From the NCBI GenBank assembly GCA_035048815.1, contig JAUCBN010000003.1, positions 22,924,001 through 22,988,000 on the forward strand: DNA of 64,000 nt. The letters are read 5' to 3'. How positions within the stretch are numbered: position 1 is the first letter of the stretch; the number at the start of each line of letters is the position of its first letter. This document shows, in pieces, positions 63,751 through 64,000 of the stretch. A model generated the notes under the pieces. It had not been told where the DNA came from. It did no database searches and saw only the letters and a list, made by a program, of their open reading frames with translations. The stretch is from Abelmoschus esculentus (Eukaryota > Streptophyta > Magnoliopsida > Malvales > Malvaceae). A program made the translations under genes and the position numbers.

Positions 63751-64000
63751 TCGAACAGATTCTCTATAAAGCCTTTTTAGACAAGCACGTTTTAATCCAA
63801 ACAAAACTATTACTAGATGTTATTAAATCAAATTTTTTGAGTTCAAATAATTAATTATGGGGTTTTGAACAAAATTATACAGATTAATTTAAAATTTTCA
63901 GCTTTTTACTCGGTTAAAATTTGAACGGATTCTCTATAAAGCCTTTTTAGACATGCACGTTTTAATCCGGACAAAACAAAACCCAGATGTTATTAAATCA

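Larger units (their letters stand above)
48051..64000. repeat. Satellite array 2, about 170-bp AT-rich monomer
   Basis: Head-to-tail monomers follow ATTATACAGATTAATC, then AAAATTTTCAGC, TTTTTACTCGGTTAAAATTC, GAACGGATTCTC, TATAAAGCC, TTTTTAGACATGCACG, TTTTAATCC, AACAAAAC, AGATGTTATTAAATC, AAATTTTATGAGTTC and AAATAGTTAATTATGGGC. Equivalent TACAGAT sites at 48091, 48261, 48432, 48602 and 48772 give a period of 170-171 bp. The array is about 94 monomers, all in one orientation, and runs past the window end. The monomer length is in the nucleosomal range typical of plant centromere satellites. Stops occur in all frames. No gene is present. Confidence 0.96.

Noticed and set aside
1..64000. CRISPR array interpretation of the regular repeats
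   Set aside because: Repeats are directly tandem with no unique spacers, no cas genes are present, and the window is eukaryotic.
48051..64000. CENP-B-box-like motif at ATTCGAACGGATTCTC
   Set aside because: It has TTCG, but the fixed A and CGGG positions of the CENP-B box do not match, and plants are not known to use that box.

Overview
ORGANISM AND CHARACTER. This is nuclear DNA of a flowering plant, judged from plant-type Ty3/gypsy retrotransposon proteins, a methionine-initiator-tRNA primer binding site and megabase-style satellite arrays. I cannot name the species. No host protein-coding gene, rRNA, tRNA or CRISPR is visible. Nearly all the long open frames are by-products of a satellite whose 33-bp period is a multiple of three. 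The window looks like centromeric or pericentromeric heterochromatin; that is an inference from repeat type and from the retroelement lineage. LAYOUT. (1) 1-58: the 3' end of an LTR in + orientation, matching the LTR end at 46822-46879 on the other strand. (2) 59-40590: satellite array 1, built from 33-bp units in three flavours that make a 99-bp composite unit, roughly 1,190 units by arithmetic. It carries larger duplications of about 0.36, 0.79, 1.7 and 10.7 kb. It is interrupted at 7820-9129 by a solo LTR with a perfect 5-bp target-site duplication. (3) 40591-41126: an orphan + strand LTR-like piece with a TATA box. (4) 41127-48050: a decayed Ty3/gypsy chromovirus on the - strand. Order along its own sense strand is truncated 5' LTR, PBS, gag, protease, RT, RNase H, integrase with a C-terminal tail running into the 3' LTR, then a truncated 3' LTR. 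The tail and the polypurine tract inside the integrase frame point to the CRM (centromeric retrotransposon) lineage. (5) 48051-64000: satellite array 2, a very AT-rich satellite of about 170 bp, about 94 monomers, in at least two monomer subfamilies with higher-order repeats of about 1.53 and 1.73 kb. HOW IT FITS TOGETHER. A 170-bp AT-rich satellite, a CRM-like element abutting it, and a second LTR end of the same family at the far edge of array 1 are what a plant centromere usually looks like. The unusual part is array 1: a less AT-rich, CpG-containing 33/99-bp satellite lying next to the 170-bp one. All of it appears to have evolved by unequal exchange and insertion rather than by selection on protein. 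The retroelement carries about eight coding lesions, yet its two LTR copies differ at only about four of about 249 alignable positions.
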